64,000 nucleotides of DNA from Tunturiibacter gelidiferens (GTDB lineage Bacteria; Acidobacteriota; Terriglobia; Terriglobales; Acidobacteriaceae): NCBI RefSeq assembly GCF_013410115.1, contig NZ_JACCCV010000002.1, forward strand, positions 620,001 to 684,000, written 5' to 3'. The notes beneath the pieces are model-generated. The model made no database searches. It worked only from the letters and a program-made list of their open reading frames with translations, and was not told where the DNA came from. The first letter of the stretch is position 1; each line of letters starts with the position of its first letter. Below are positions 51,539-59,121 of the stretch, piece by piece. Made by a program: the position numbers and the translations under genes.

Positions 51539-54100
51539 ATGTACTCGCGACGAAATTTTCTAAAGACTGGCGCGACCGCCGTCGCAGCTTCGTGGCTCCC
51601 TGCTCTCCCCTTACAAGCCTCCATCGCAACCCTTGGCCGCAACACCAATCCAGCGGCCGACACACCCCACACGCGTCGGCTCAGCGAAGGATGGGAGTTC
51701 CTCCAGGGCTCTCTCGGCAGCCCATGGGAGGCATGGCACAGCGAAGAGGTCGCCGTCTGGCAGCCCATCGCCATGCCCCACTGCTTCAACGCCTACGACG
51801 GCTGCGACCCCGACATCCCCTACTACCGCGGCAACGGCTGGTACCGCAGCCACGTCCCCATCGCCAACCCCTTCCCCAACGGACGCACCCTCCTTCACTT
51901 CGAAGGAGCCGGCCAAACTAATACCGTCTATGTGGGTGAAAAATTAGCAGGAAAACACACCGGAGGCTACGACGAGTTCGTCTTCGATATCACCGACCTG
52001 CTCCCCGACGCCTCCCAGACAGCAGCAGATCCAGCTTCCGCTCCGACGAAACCAAAAGTTAAGAAGCCCGCAGGCATCCCCATCTCGATCCTCTGCGATA
52101 ACTCCCGCGATCAGGACCGCATGCCCTCCGACCTCAGCGACTTCAGTCTCTACGGCGGAATGTATCGCCATGTAAATCTCGTCTACGTTCCAGCGGTCTC
52201 GCTCGAGACGGTCCACATCCGCACCGATCTGCCCACACCAGGAAGTCCAGCGAAGATCACAATCCTCGGCTCTCTGCACAACCCCGCCAGTTCCTCCGAT
52301 CAACTCAATCTCTCCATAGAAGTGATCGACGCGAAGGGCACCCTGGTTCATCAGTCGACCCACAAGCTTCCACCCTGGCACGACACCGCCGAACTCACCA
52401 GCTTCACCATCGCAAAGCCTCAACTATGGAGCCCCGCCAACCCGCAACTCTACGAGTGCCACATCACCCTCCACGCCTCAGCAGCCAACAGCGCAGACGC
52501 CGACTACACAGCGCGCGAGACCTTCGGCATTCGCCACACCGAGTTCGTCCAGCACGGTCCCTTCAAATTCAACGGCGAGCGTCTCCTCCTCCGCGGCACC
52601 CATCGCCACGAAGATCACGCAGGCTTCGCCGCCGCCATGCCCGACGATCTCATCAACCAGGAGATGCAGCTCATCAAGGACATGGGCGTCAACTTCATCC
52701 GCCTCGCCCACTATCAGCAATCACGCCGCGTCCTCGAGCACTGCGACCGCCTCGGCATCCTAGTCTGGGAAGAGATCCCCTGGTGCCGCGGCGGCATCGG
52801 CAACGACACCTTCCAGGAGATGGGCCGCCGCACCCTCCGCAACATGATCGCCCAACACTACAATCACCCCAGCATCCTCCTCTGGGGCCTCGGCAACGAG
52901 GACGACTGGCCCACCGAATACCCGGACGTCAACCAGCAGGCCATCCGCACCTACCTGCAGGAGCTCAATACCCTCTCGCACCAACTGGATCCCTCACGCC
53001 TCACGACCATCCGCCGCTGCGACTTCGCGCGCGACATCCCCGACGTCTACTCGCCCTCCATCTGGGCCGGCTGGTATCGCGGCACCTACCCGGAGTACCA
53101 GAAGACCCTCGAAACCGAGCGTGAGCGCGTCAACCATCTCTTCCACGCAGAGTGGGGAGCCGACAGCCACGCCGGTCGCCACTCTGAAGACCCCGACAAA
53201 GTCCTCGGCAAAATTGTAACTGGTAAAGGTACAGATGAACGCGGCATGGACTATCTCCTCACGGGCGGCCAGACCCGCGTATCCAAAGACGGCGACTGGT
53301 CGGAGACCTACGCCTGCAACCTCTTCGACTGGTACCTCAAAACCCAGGAGACTCTCCCCTGGCTCACCGGCTCCGCCCAGTGGATCTTCAAAGACTTCAC
53401 CACTCCCCTCCGCGTAGAAAATCCCATCCCGCGCATCAACCAAAAAGGCCTCATCGAACGAGACATGACGAAGAAGGAGAGCTACTTCGTCTTCCAGTCC
53501 TACTGGACCGAAGTCCCCATGGCCCACATCTACGGCCACACCTGGCCCATTCGCTGGGGCACCGAAGGCGAACAAAAGATGGTCAAGGTCTACTCCAACT
53601 GCGACACCGCCGAGCTCTTCGTCAATGGCAAATCCGCCGGCACAAAACAACGCAGCAGCCAGGACTTCCCCGCCGCCGGCCTCCGCTGGACGACTCCCTT
53701 CGCCACCGGCAAAAACACCCTCCGCGTCGTAGCCACCAAAGCCGGTAAAACCATCACCGACGAAATCACCTTCATCTATCAGACAGAGCCCTGGGGCGCT
53801 CCCGCCGACCTAAAACTCACCGAAAGATCCCGCACCACCATCGACGGCAAAGAGACTGTCACCGTCGAAGCAAAGCTCTACGACGCAAAAGGCATCCTCT
53901 GTCTTGACGCCCGCAACCGCCTGCGCTTTACCATCGCCGGTCTCGGCACCCTCATCGACAACCGCGGCACCACCAAAGCCTCCCGCGTCGTAGAAATGTC
54001 CAACGGCCGCGCCGAAATCACCATCATCCGCAACAACAGCTCCTCCGTAGTCAGCGTCACAACCCCCGGCATGCAAGCCGCCTTCTACACCATCCCCTAG
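51539..54100 (+). CDS. Glycoside hydrolase family 2 enzyme (beta-galactosidase/glucuronidase type), Tat-exported
   Basis: An 853-residue GH2 protein with the Tat leader MYSRRNFLKTGATAVAAS. Domains in order are: sugar-binding jelly roll (RRLSEGWEFLQGS ... FNAYDGCDPDIPYYRGNGWYRSHVPI ... LLHFEGAGQTNTVYVGEKLAGKHTGGYDEFVFDIT), immunoglobulin-like domain, TIM barrel (RGTHRHEDHAGFA, DMGVNFIRLAHYQQSRRVLEHCDRLGILVWEEIPW) and C-terminal beta domains. The acid/base Glu is in LLWGLGNEDDW (Glu454), and the likely nucleophile is in FHAEWGADSHAG (Glu538). ATG 51539 is chosen for the twin-Arg motif. It is divergent from the ROK regulator. Substrate unassigned; side-chain removal from the polymer attacked by GH105 is plausible. 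Confidence 0.92.
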   Translation: MYSRRNFLKTGATAVAASWLPALPLQASIATLGRNTNPAADTPHTRRLSEGWEFLQGSLGSPWEAWHSEEVAVWQPIAMPHCFNAYDGCDPDIPYYRGNGWYRSHVPIANPFPNGRTLLHFEGAGQTNTVYVGEKLAGKHTGGYDEFVFDITDLLPDASQTAADPASAPTKPKVKKPAGIPISILCDNSRDQDRMPSDLSDFSLYGGMYRHVNLVYVPAVSLETVHIRTDLPTPGSPAKITILGSLHNPASSSDQLNLSIEVIDAKGTLVHQSTHKLPPWHDTAELTSFTIAKPQLWSPANPQLYECHITLHASAANSADADYTARETFGIRHTEFVQHGPFKFNGERLLLRGTHRHEDHAGFAAAMPDDLINQEMQLIKDMGVNFIRLAHYQQSRRVLEHCDRLGILVWEEIPWCRGGIGNDTFQEMGRRTLRNMIAQHYNHPSILLWGLGNEDDWPTEYPDVNQQAIRTYLQELNTLSHQLDPSRLTTIRRCDFARDIPDVYSPSIWAGWYRGTYPEYQKTLETERERVNHLFHAEWGADSHAGRHSEDPDKVLGKIVTGKGTDERGMDYLLTGGQTRVSKDGDWSETYACNLFDWYLKTQETLPWLTGSAQWIFKDFTTPLRVENPIPRINQKGLIERDMTKKESYFVFQSYWTEVPMAHIYGHTWPIRWGTEGEQKMVKVYSNCDTAELFVNGKSAGTKQRSSQDFPAAGLRWTTPFATGKNTLRVVATKAGKTITDEITFIYQTEPWGAPADLKLTERSRTTIDGKETVTVEAKLYDAKGILCLDARNRLRFTIAGLGTLIDNRGTTKASRVVEMSNGRAEITIIRNNSSSVVSVTTPGMQAAFYTIP

Positions 54101-54133
54101 CAGTAGGCCTCACTAAGCCGCAAATTCGGGACC

Positions 54134-54220
54134 TGTTGTTGCTTCTTTTTGTTGTCATCCCGTAGGGATCTGCTGTTGCATTTGTCTTTTGTTGCCATCA
54201 TGTAGGGATCTGCTCTTGCA
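54134..54220 (+). repeat. Dispersed repeat, family C, two tandem units
   Basis: TTGTTGTCATCCCGTAGGGA followed by TCTGCTGTTGCA, then TTGTTGCCATCATGTAGGGA followed by TCTGCTCTTGCA: two head-to-tail units after the GH2 gene. They are followed by a separate hairpin at 54237-54262. Confidence 0.6.
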
Positions 54221-54236
54221 AGTCTTTGCCGTAGGG

Positions 54237-54262
54237 GACCCCAAGGCTTTAGCCTTGGGGTC
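54237..54262 (+). terminator. Hairpin, possible terminator of the GH2 gene
   Basis: GACCCCAAGGCT pairs perfectly with AGCCTTGGGGTC (54237-54262), 12 base pairs with a two-base tip, followed by TCTCTG. It lies about 137 bp after the GH2 stop. The stem resembles common mobile intergenic palindromes, so a terminator role is only likely. Confidence 0.55.
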
Positions 54263-54352
54263 TCTCTGCGCCTCAAGACCGGTAGTGGGCTTCAGCCCCT
54301 GGCGTATGCCATCTTCTCCAACCCAGAAAGCCGCGCATGCTAGCCTGAAATC

Positions 54353-54994
54353 GTGGCGACCTACCTAGAGCAATCGCTTGCAAAGCTGAAAGAGTTCGAA
54401 GGCTGCGTCGGGTGGATGTATCGCGACACAGTCGGCAAAGTCACCGTCGGCGTCGGCCTCATGCTCCCCGACGCCAAAGCCGCCGAGTCCCTCCCCTTCA
54501 TCCTCGGCAGCCGCCCCGCCACACTACAAGAGATCGCCGCCGAGTACACACGCATCAACTCCCTTCCCCAAGGCCGAGCCGCCGCCTTCTACAAATCCCC
54601 CAACGGCCTCGAACTCCCCCAGCAGACCATCGACGCAAAACTAACCGCCGTCCTCCACAGCTTCGAAACCGACCTCCGCACCCACCTCCCCCACTACGAC
54701 ACCCTCCCCGATTCCGTAAAGCTCGCGCTTCTCGACATGACCTACAACCTCGGCCCCGCAGGCCTCTTCAAAGACTTCCCTCACCTCATCGCCGCCGTCC
54801 AGTCCGGCTCCTGGGCCGAAGCAGCAGCACGTTGCCTGCGCCGAGGCCCCAGCGCCGCCCGCAACAACTGGACACGCGAGCAGTTCCTCTCCGCCGTCGT
54901 AACCAGCATCCAGGCAGAGGCTGAGAGCCTGCTGAAGCAAATCTGGCGTGTCATACGTCAAATATGGAACGCCTTATTCGGCCCCCGGCAATAG
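54353..54994 (+). CDS. GH24 lysozyme (T4 endolysin type)
   Basis: A 213-residue lysozyme of the phage T4 fold. The segment LKEFEGCVGWMYRDTVGKVTVGVG holds the catalytic triad Glu16, Asp25 and Thr31, with exactly the spacing of T4 lysozyme (Glu11, Asp20, Thr26). Later blocks are LALLDMTYNLGPAGLFKDFPHLIAAVQSGSWAEAAARCLRR and NNWTREQFLSAVV. It lacks a signal peptide; the C-terminus is basic and aromatic (IWRVIRQIWNALFG) and could contact membranes. The start is GTG with no good ribosome site. No holin or other phage gene is near, so it is probably a domesticated or standalone muramidase rather than part of a prophage. Confidence 0.9.
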   Translation: MATYLEQSLAKLKEFEGCVGWMYRDTVGKVTVGVGLMLPDAKAAESLPFILGSRPATLQEIAAEYTRINSLPQGRAAAFYKSPNGLELPQQTIDAKLTAVLHSFETDLRTHLPHYDTLPDSVKLALLDMTYNLGPAGLFKDFPHLIAAVQSGSWAEAAARCLRRGPSAARNNWTREQFLSAVVTSIQAEAESLLKQIWRVIRQIWNALFGPRQ

Positions 54995-55055
54995 AGCCCG
55001 GCCCCGGGCTTCGATATAGTGGAACTCTTGACTCAAAAAAGTCTGCGGAGGGCTT

Positions 55056-56612
55056 TTGGTAAAGGTAAAACGTAGCATCGCCTCAATCGCGATCATCATC
55101 GCATGTGCAGTCGCTCTAGGCGTCACAGCGAAGGCACAGGACCTCGCAAGCTTCGAAAAGCGCACCACCGTCAAAGTTCTCCCTAACGGCCTCACCCTCA
55201 TCATCTGCGAGCGCCCAGAGGCCCCCGTCTTCAGCTTCTACACCCTCGTCGATGCAGGCTCCGCCGACGACCCCGACGGCGCCAGCGGCATCGCGCACAT
55301 GTTCGAGCACATGGCCTTCAAGGGCACCACCGAGATCGGCACCACAGACTACCCAGCAGAAAAGATCGCCCTCGCCAAAGTCGAAACCACCTACGCGGCC
55401 TACGACGCCGAGTACCGCAAACGTGTCGGCCAGAACGCCGAAAAACTCGCACAGCTCCTCAAAGCGTTTCAGGATGCTCAGGCCGAAGCGCAAAAGTACG
55501 TCATCCCCAACCAGTTCTCCCAGATCGCCGAAGAGAACGGAGCCGTAGGCATCAACGCGAATACCACCGAAGACTCCACCCAATATTTTTGGAGCATGCC
55601 CTCCAACCGCCTCGAGCTCTGGGCCTACCTCGAAAGCCAGCGCATCGCCCATCCCGTCGAGCGCGAGTTCTACAAGGAGCGCAACGTCGTCCAGGAAGAG
55701 CGCCGCACGCGCGTTGATTCCTCTCCCGTAGGCCGCATGGTCGAGCAGTTCCTCTCCACCGCCTATGTCGCGCATCCCTACCGCCGCCCCGGCGTCGGTT
55801 GGGAGAGCGAGATAAGCCAGGTCTCCGCCACCGAAGCCACCACCTTCCACGAAAAATACTACGTCCCCGCAAACATCGTCATCGCCGTCGTAGGCGACCT
55901 CAAAGCCTCCGAGACCATGCCCATCCTCGAGCGTTACTTCGCCCCCATCCCCGCCGCCCCGCGCCCCGAGCCCATGACCACCGTCGAGCCGCCACAAGTC
56001 GCCGAAAAATCCGTCACCATCCGCGAGGCCACCCAGCCCTTCTACATCGAGGGCTACCACCGCCCCGACTACCTCGACCCCGACGACTCCGCCTACGACG
56101 CCATCTCCGACATCTTCTCCAACGGCCGCACCGCTCGCCTCTATCGCTCTCTCGTCCGCGACCAGTCCATCGCTGCCGAGGCCCAGGGCTTCAGCGGCTT
56201 CCCCGGCGACAAGTACCCCGGCCTCTTCGCCGTCTACGCCGTCCCTCTCCCCGGCCACACACCTGAAGAGATGCGAACCTCTATTCACAAAGAACTCGAC
56301 CGCCTCAAGAGCGAAGACGTCACCGATGCTGAACTCGAACGCTTCAAGACCCGCGCCCGCGCCGACCTCCTCCGCGGCCTCGCCGACAACGAAGGTCTTG
56401 CTCATCAACTAGCCGAATATCAAACCCGCTTCGGCGACTGGCGCGAGCTCTTCAACCAGCTCCACAAGATCGACGCCGTCAACAAAGCAGACATCCGCCG
56501 CGTAGCCAACAAGATCTTCACCGACAGCAACCGAACCAGCGCACGAATCGAATTCGTCCCACCCCAACGCAAAGCTCCTCAGGTCCAACCAACCGCCGGA
56601 GGTGCTCAGTGA
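55056..56612 (+). CDS. M16 zinc peptidase, catalytic subunit, secreted
   Basis: A 518-residue pitrilysin/insulinase-family peptidase with the inverted zinc motif HMFEH (His81, Glu84, His85). A signal peptide is at residues 1-28 (SIAIIIACAVALGVTAKAQ). Typical blocks are VLPNGLTLIICERPEAPVFSFYTLVDAGS, GVGWESEIS, YVPANIVIAVVGDL and LGLAYS-like positions. The start appears to be TTG 55056, with GGAGGG four to six bases upstream; it gives the basic n-region MVKVKRS. The downstream M16 gene begins in an overlapping GTGA, so the two subunits should be made together. M16B pairs of active and inactive subunits form a closed chamber that degrades peptides, here probably in the periplasm. Confidence 0.93.
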   Translation: MVKVKRSIASIAIIIACAVALGVTAKAQDLASFEKRTTVKVLPNGLTLIICERPEAPVFSFYTLVDAGSADDPDGASGIAHMFEHMAFKGTTEIGTTDYPAEKIALAKVETTYAAYDAEYRKRVGQNAEKLAQLLKAFQDAQAEAQKYVIPNQFSQIAEENGAVGINANTTEDSTQYFWSMPSNRLELWAYLESQRIAHPVEREFYKERNVVQEERRTRVDSSPVGRMVEQFLSTAYVAHPYRRPGVGWESEISQVSATEATTFHEKYYVPANIVIAVVGDLKASETMPILERYFAPIPAAPRPEPMTTVEPPQVAEKSVTIREATQPFYIEGYHRPDYLDPDDSAYDAISDIFSNGRTARLYRSLVRDQSIAAEAQGFSGFPGDKYPGLFAVYAVPLPGHTPEEMRTSIHKELDRLKSEDVTDAELERFKTRARADLLRGLADNEGLAHQLAEYQTRFGDWRELFNQLHKIDAVNKADIRRVANKIFTDSNRTSARIEFVPPQRKAPQVQPTAGGAQ

Positions 56613-58267
56613 ACCCAAGTCTCCGCTTCTCTCACCTGTCATCGCATATCTCTCAGTTGTCATCTAGTTTTTTTTGGTTGTCATTCCGTAGCGCAGCGGA
56701 GGAATCTGCTGTTGTCTTCGCGGCTTCAAATTCCGTCTCATCGAAAATCCCCAACGCAACCCAGAGCCACAAATCACTAAGACCAGTGCCATTCACAAAG
56801 TACATCGCGACCATAGCCGCAGCAGCATTCCTAATACTCCCCATCTACGCCCAGACCGCAGCGCCAACAGCCCCCGCCACACAGGTACAACCGTGGAAGC
56901 AAATCCCCATCCCACCCCTTCCAGCCTTCAAACCCGTCCAACCCCACCGCGTCGAACTAGAAAACGGCATAGTCCTCTTCCTCCAGGAAGACCACGAGCT
57001 CCCCTTCATCAACGGCACCATCCTCATCCGAGGCGGCAGCCGCGATGAGCCCAACGCCAAGGTAGGCCTCACCTCCCTCTACGGCGAAACCTGGCGCACC
57101 AGCGGCACCGCAACCATCGACGGCGACAAGCTCGACGACGTCCTCGAAGCCAAGGCCGCCTCCATCGAAACCAGCGGTGGCACCGCCTCCACCTCCATGG
57201 CCTGGTCCAGCCTCAAAGGCGACTTCGACACCGTCTTCGCCTCCACCATCGACCTCCTCCTCCATCCCACCTTCAAAGATGACAAACTCCAACTCGCCAA
57301 GCAGCAGCTCGAGACCGGCATCGCTCGCCGCAACGACGACGCCGGCAGCATCGCCACTCGCGAAGCCGCGAAGATCGCCTACGGCCCCCACAACCCCTAC
57401 GCCCGCGAGCTCGAATACGCCACCGTAGACGCCGTCACCCTCGCCGACCTCAACGCCTTGCACACCCACACCGTCGTCGGCAGCAACATCATCGTCGCGC
57501 TCTCAGGCGACTTCGACTCCACCGCCATGGAAGCCAAGCTCCGCGCTGCCTTCTCGCCCATCCCACGCGGCCAGCGCTTCCAGTCCTTCAAAGCCACTTT
57601 CACCGACCCAAAACCCACCGTCAACTTCGTCTCCAAAGACGACGTCAACCAATCCAACGTCATCATCGTCGGCCTCGGTACCGAGCGCAGCAACCCCGAC
57701 TACTACGCTCTCTCCGTTATGAACCAGGTCTTCTCCGGAGGCTTCGGCTCCCGCGTCGTCCAGGACGTTCGCACCAAACTCGGCCTGGCCTACTCCGTCG
57801 AAGGCAACTACGGCGCCTCCTACGACCACCCCGGCATCTTCGTCGTCGAAGCCGCAACCAAGAGCGCCACCACCGTAGCCGCAACCAAGGCTCTCCTCGC
57901 CGAAATCGACCGCCTCAAAACAGAACCACCCACCCCCGCCGAACTCAGCAAGGCCAAAGACCAGGTCCTCAACTCCTTCATCTTCCACTACGACTCGCCC
58001 GACAAAACGCTAGGCGAGCAAGTCACTCTCGCCTTCTACGGCTATCCAGCCGACACCCTCGAAAAATACAAATCCGGCATCGAAAAAGTCACCTCCGCCG
58101 ACGTCTCCCGCGTAGCCAACAAGTACATCGACACCAGCAAACTCGCCGTCATCGTAGTAGGCAACGAGTCACAGATCACGCCATCGCTCGCCACCCTGGG
58201 ATTAGGCACCGTAAAAAACCTCGACATCACCATCCCGCCCCCACCCGGCGGCAAGCCAGCCGAATAA
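56609..58267 (+). CDS. M16 peptidase-like protein, non-catalytic partner subunit
   Basis: An M16-fold protein of up to 552 residues that lacks the HxxEH motif (the equivalent position reads LTSLYGETWRTSGT), so it should be the inactive half of the pair with the preceding gene. It keeps RVELENGIVLFLQEDHELPFINGTILIRGGS, HTHTVVGSNIIVALSGDFD, VMNQVFSGGFGSRVVQDVRTKLGLAYSVEG and SPDKTLGEQVTLAFYGYP. GTG 56609 overlaps the previous stop as GTGA and has GGAGG at ideal spacing, yet the signal peptide (FTKYIATIAAAAFLILPIYAQ) lies only at about residues 61-81. The 60 residues before it are partly encoded by a family C repeat. GTG 56786 is an alternative start giving a normal signal peptide but has no clear ribosome site. 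Confidence 0.9.
   Translation: MNPSLRFSHLSSHISQLSSSFFWLSFRSAAEESAVVFAASNSVSSKIPNATQSHKSLRPVPFTKYIATIAAAAFLILPIYAQTAAPTAPATQVQPWKQIPIPPLPAFKPVQPHRVELENGIVLFLQEDHELPFINGTILIRGGSRDEPNAKVGLTSLYGETWRTSGTATIDGDKLDDVLEAKAASIETSGGTASTSMAWSSLKGDFDTVFASTIDLLLHPTFKDDKLQLAKQQLETGIARRNDDAGSIATREAAKIAYGPHNPYARELEYATVDAVTLADLNALHTHTVVGSNIIVALSGDFDSTAMEAKLRAAFSPIPRGQRFQSFKATFTDPKPTVNFVSKDDVNQSNVIIVGLGTERSNPDYYALSVMNQVFSGGFGSRVVQDVRTKLGLAYSVEGNYGASYDHPGIFVVEAATKSATTVAATKALLAEIDRLKTEPPTPAELSKAKDQVLNSFIFHYDSPDKTLGEQVTLAFYGYPADTLEKYKSGIEKVTSADVSRVANKYIDTSKLAVIVVGNESQITPSLATLGLGTVKNLDITIPPPPGGKPAE
56677..56715 (+). repeat. Dispersed repeat, family C, inside the N-terminal reading frame of the second M16 gene
   Basis: GTTGTCATTCCGTAGCGCAG followed by CGGAGGAATCTGCTGTTG matches the family C consensus best of all copies. 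It lies downstream of the GTG start at 56609 and upstream of the signal-peptide coding region, in frame and without a stop. Confidence 0.7.
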
Positions 58268-58309
58268 ACCTAAATCCAACCCGCGACCAACGGGAGCACC
58301 AGGCGAAGC

Positions 58310-58364
58310 GGTACACAAGTCACGAAGTGACCGCCCCACGCGCAGTGGGCCCGTCCGGCAGGAC
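58310..58364 (+). repeat. Three-hairpin element, family A copy 7
   Basis: GGTACACAAG, then GTCAC-GAA-GTGAC, CCCAC-GCGCA-GTGGG (58335-58349) and GTCC-GGCA-GGAC (58353-58364). It is preceded at 58284-58300 by the accompanying module CGACCAACGGGAGCACC. It lies 42 bp after the second M16 gene on the same strand. Confidence 0.88.
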
Positions 58365-58462
58365 ACAAGCAAGCGTAACAAGTACTTGACTGACCCACCG
58401 TTTCTTCGCCTACCCTAAGGCAAGGACCTGTCTCGATAGTTGTCACCCTCGAAGAGTGAACA

Positions 58463-58990
58463 ATGAAACGAATCCTGATTCTTCTATTTGCGCTCTTGGG
58501 AGCAAACAATACCGCCTCTCGCGCTAGCCAGAAGACGCCAACTGAGCCACCAGCACGAAGGAGTTCAATGTCAAACGAGTCTGCAATAATAAGCCTCTTC
58601 GACCGATGGGAGCGGGTTTGGCACGAGGGCCAATACGACCTGGTACCGAGCTGCGTTGCAGAAGCCTATCTCCGACATGACCAAAAGGGCGACCGTACAG
58701 TAACCCGAGACGCCTACGCGGCGGAGATAGCCAAGATTCGCGAGGAGCGCCCGGGCATTCGCGTAGTTGTGTATGACCACACATTTGCAGGCGACCGCGC
58801 TTGGTTTCGCTTTGCATTTAAGTGGACAGATACAAAGACTGGCGAGGCGCACAGCCAAGCTGGCATGCAACTCTACCGGATCGAGGCAGGCAAGCTCGCA
58901 GAGACTTGGCTTACGATGGCGCCGCCAGGCTCGGCATGGCCGGACGCTGTTGCGCAGGAGCACTGGACAAGTCCGCCACCAGGTAAATAG
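58463..58990 (+). CDS. SnoaL-like (NTF2-fold) protein, exported
   Basis: A 175-residue protein with a short signal peptide (MKRILILLFALLGANNTASRAS) and an NTF2/SnoaL-like domain: IISLFDRWERVWHEGQYDLVPSCVAEAYLRHD, TRDAYAAEIAKIREERPGIRVVVYDHTFAGDRAWFRFAFKWTDT and GMQLYRIEAGKLAETWLTM. Members are polyketide cyclases, small-molecule isomerases or stress-related proteins, and sequence alone does not choose between them. An internal ATG at 58568 (MSNESAII) would give a cytosolic form without the leader and is a real alternative. The codon use is less GC-rich than the neighbours, which may point to later acquisition. It stands alone between the M16 pair and the DUF4965 gene. Confidence 0.78.
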   Translation: MKRILILLFALLGANNTASRASQKTPTEPPARRSSMSNESAIISLFDRWERVWHEGQYDLVPSCVAEAYLRHDQKGDRTVTRDAYAAEIAKIREERPGIRVVVYDHTFAGDRAWFRFAFKWTDTKTGEAHSQAGMQLYRIEAGKLAETWLTMAPPGSAWPDAVAQEHWTSPPPGK

Positions 58991-59121
58991 CGGACTGCTT
59001 TGGGTCAGCCAAGTAATTTGCTACCCAAGCAAGCAGTTCCTAATCGAGTTCTGAGCAACAGCCCCCTCAATGGGCACGATGGCGCTATCCTTGAAAAGCG
59101 TCATCGTCCCGGAGGTTCGTC

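Noticed and set aside
54353-54994. T4-type lysozyme as a sign of a prophage
   Set aside because: No holin, capsid, integrase or attachment-site features nearby; neighbours are ordinary chromosomal enzymes.
55116-56408. 430-codon minus-strand frame opposite the M16 peptidase
   Set aside because: Antisense shadow without recognisable motifs; the plus strand has HMFEH and a signal peptide.
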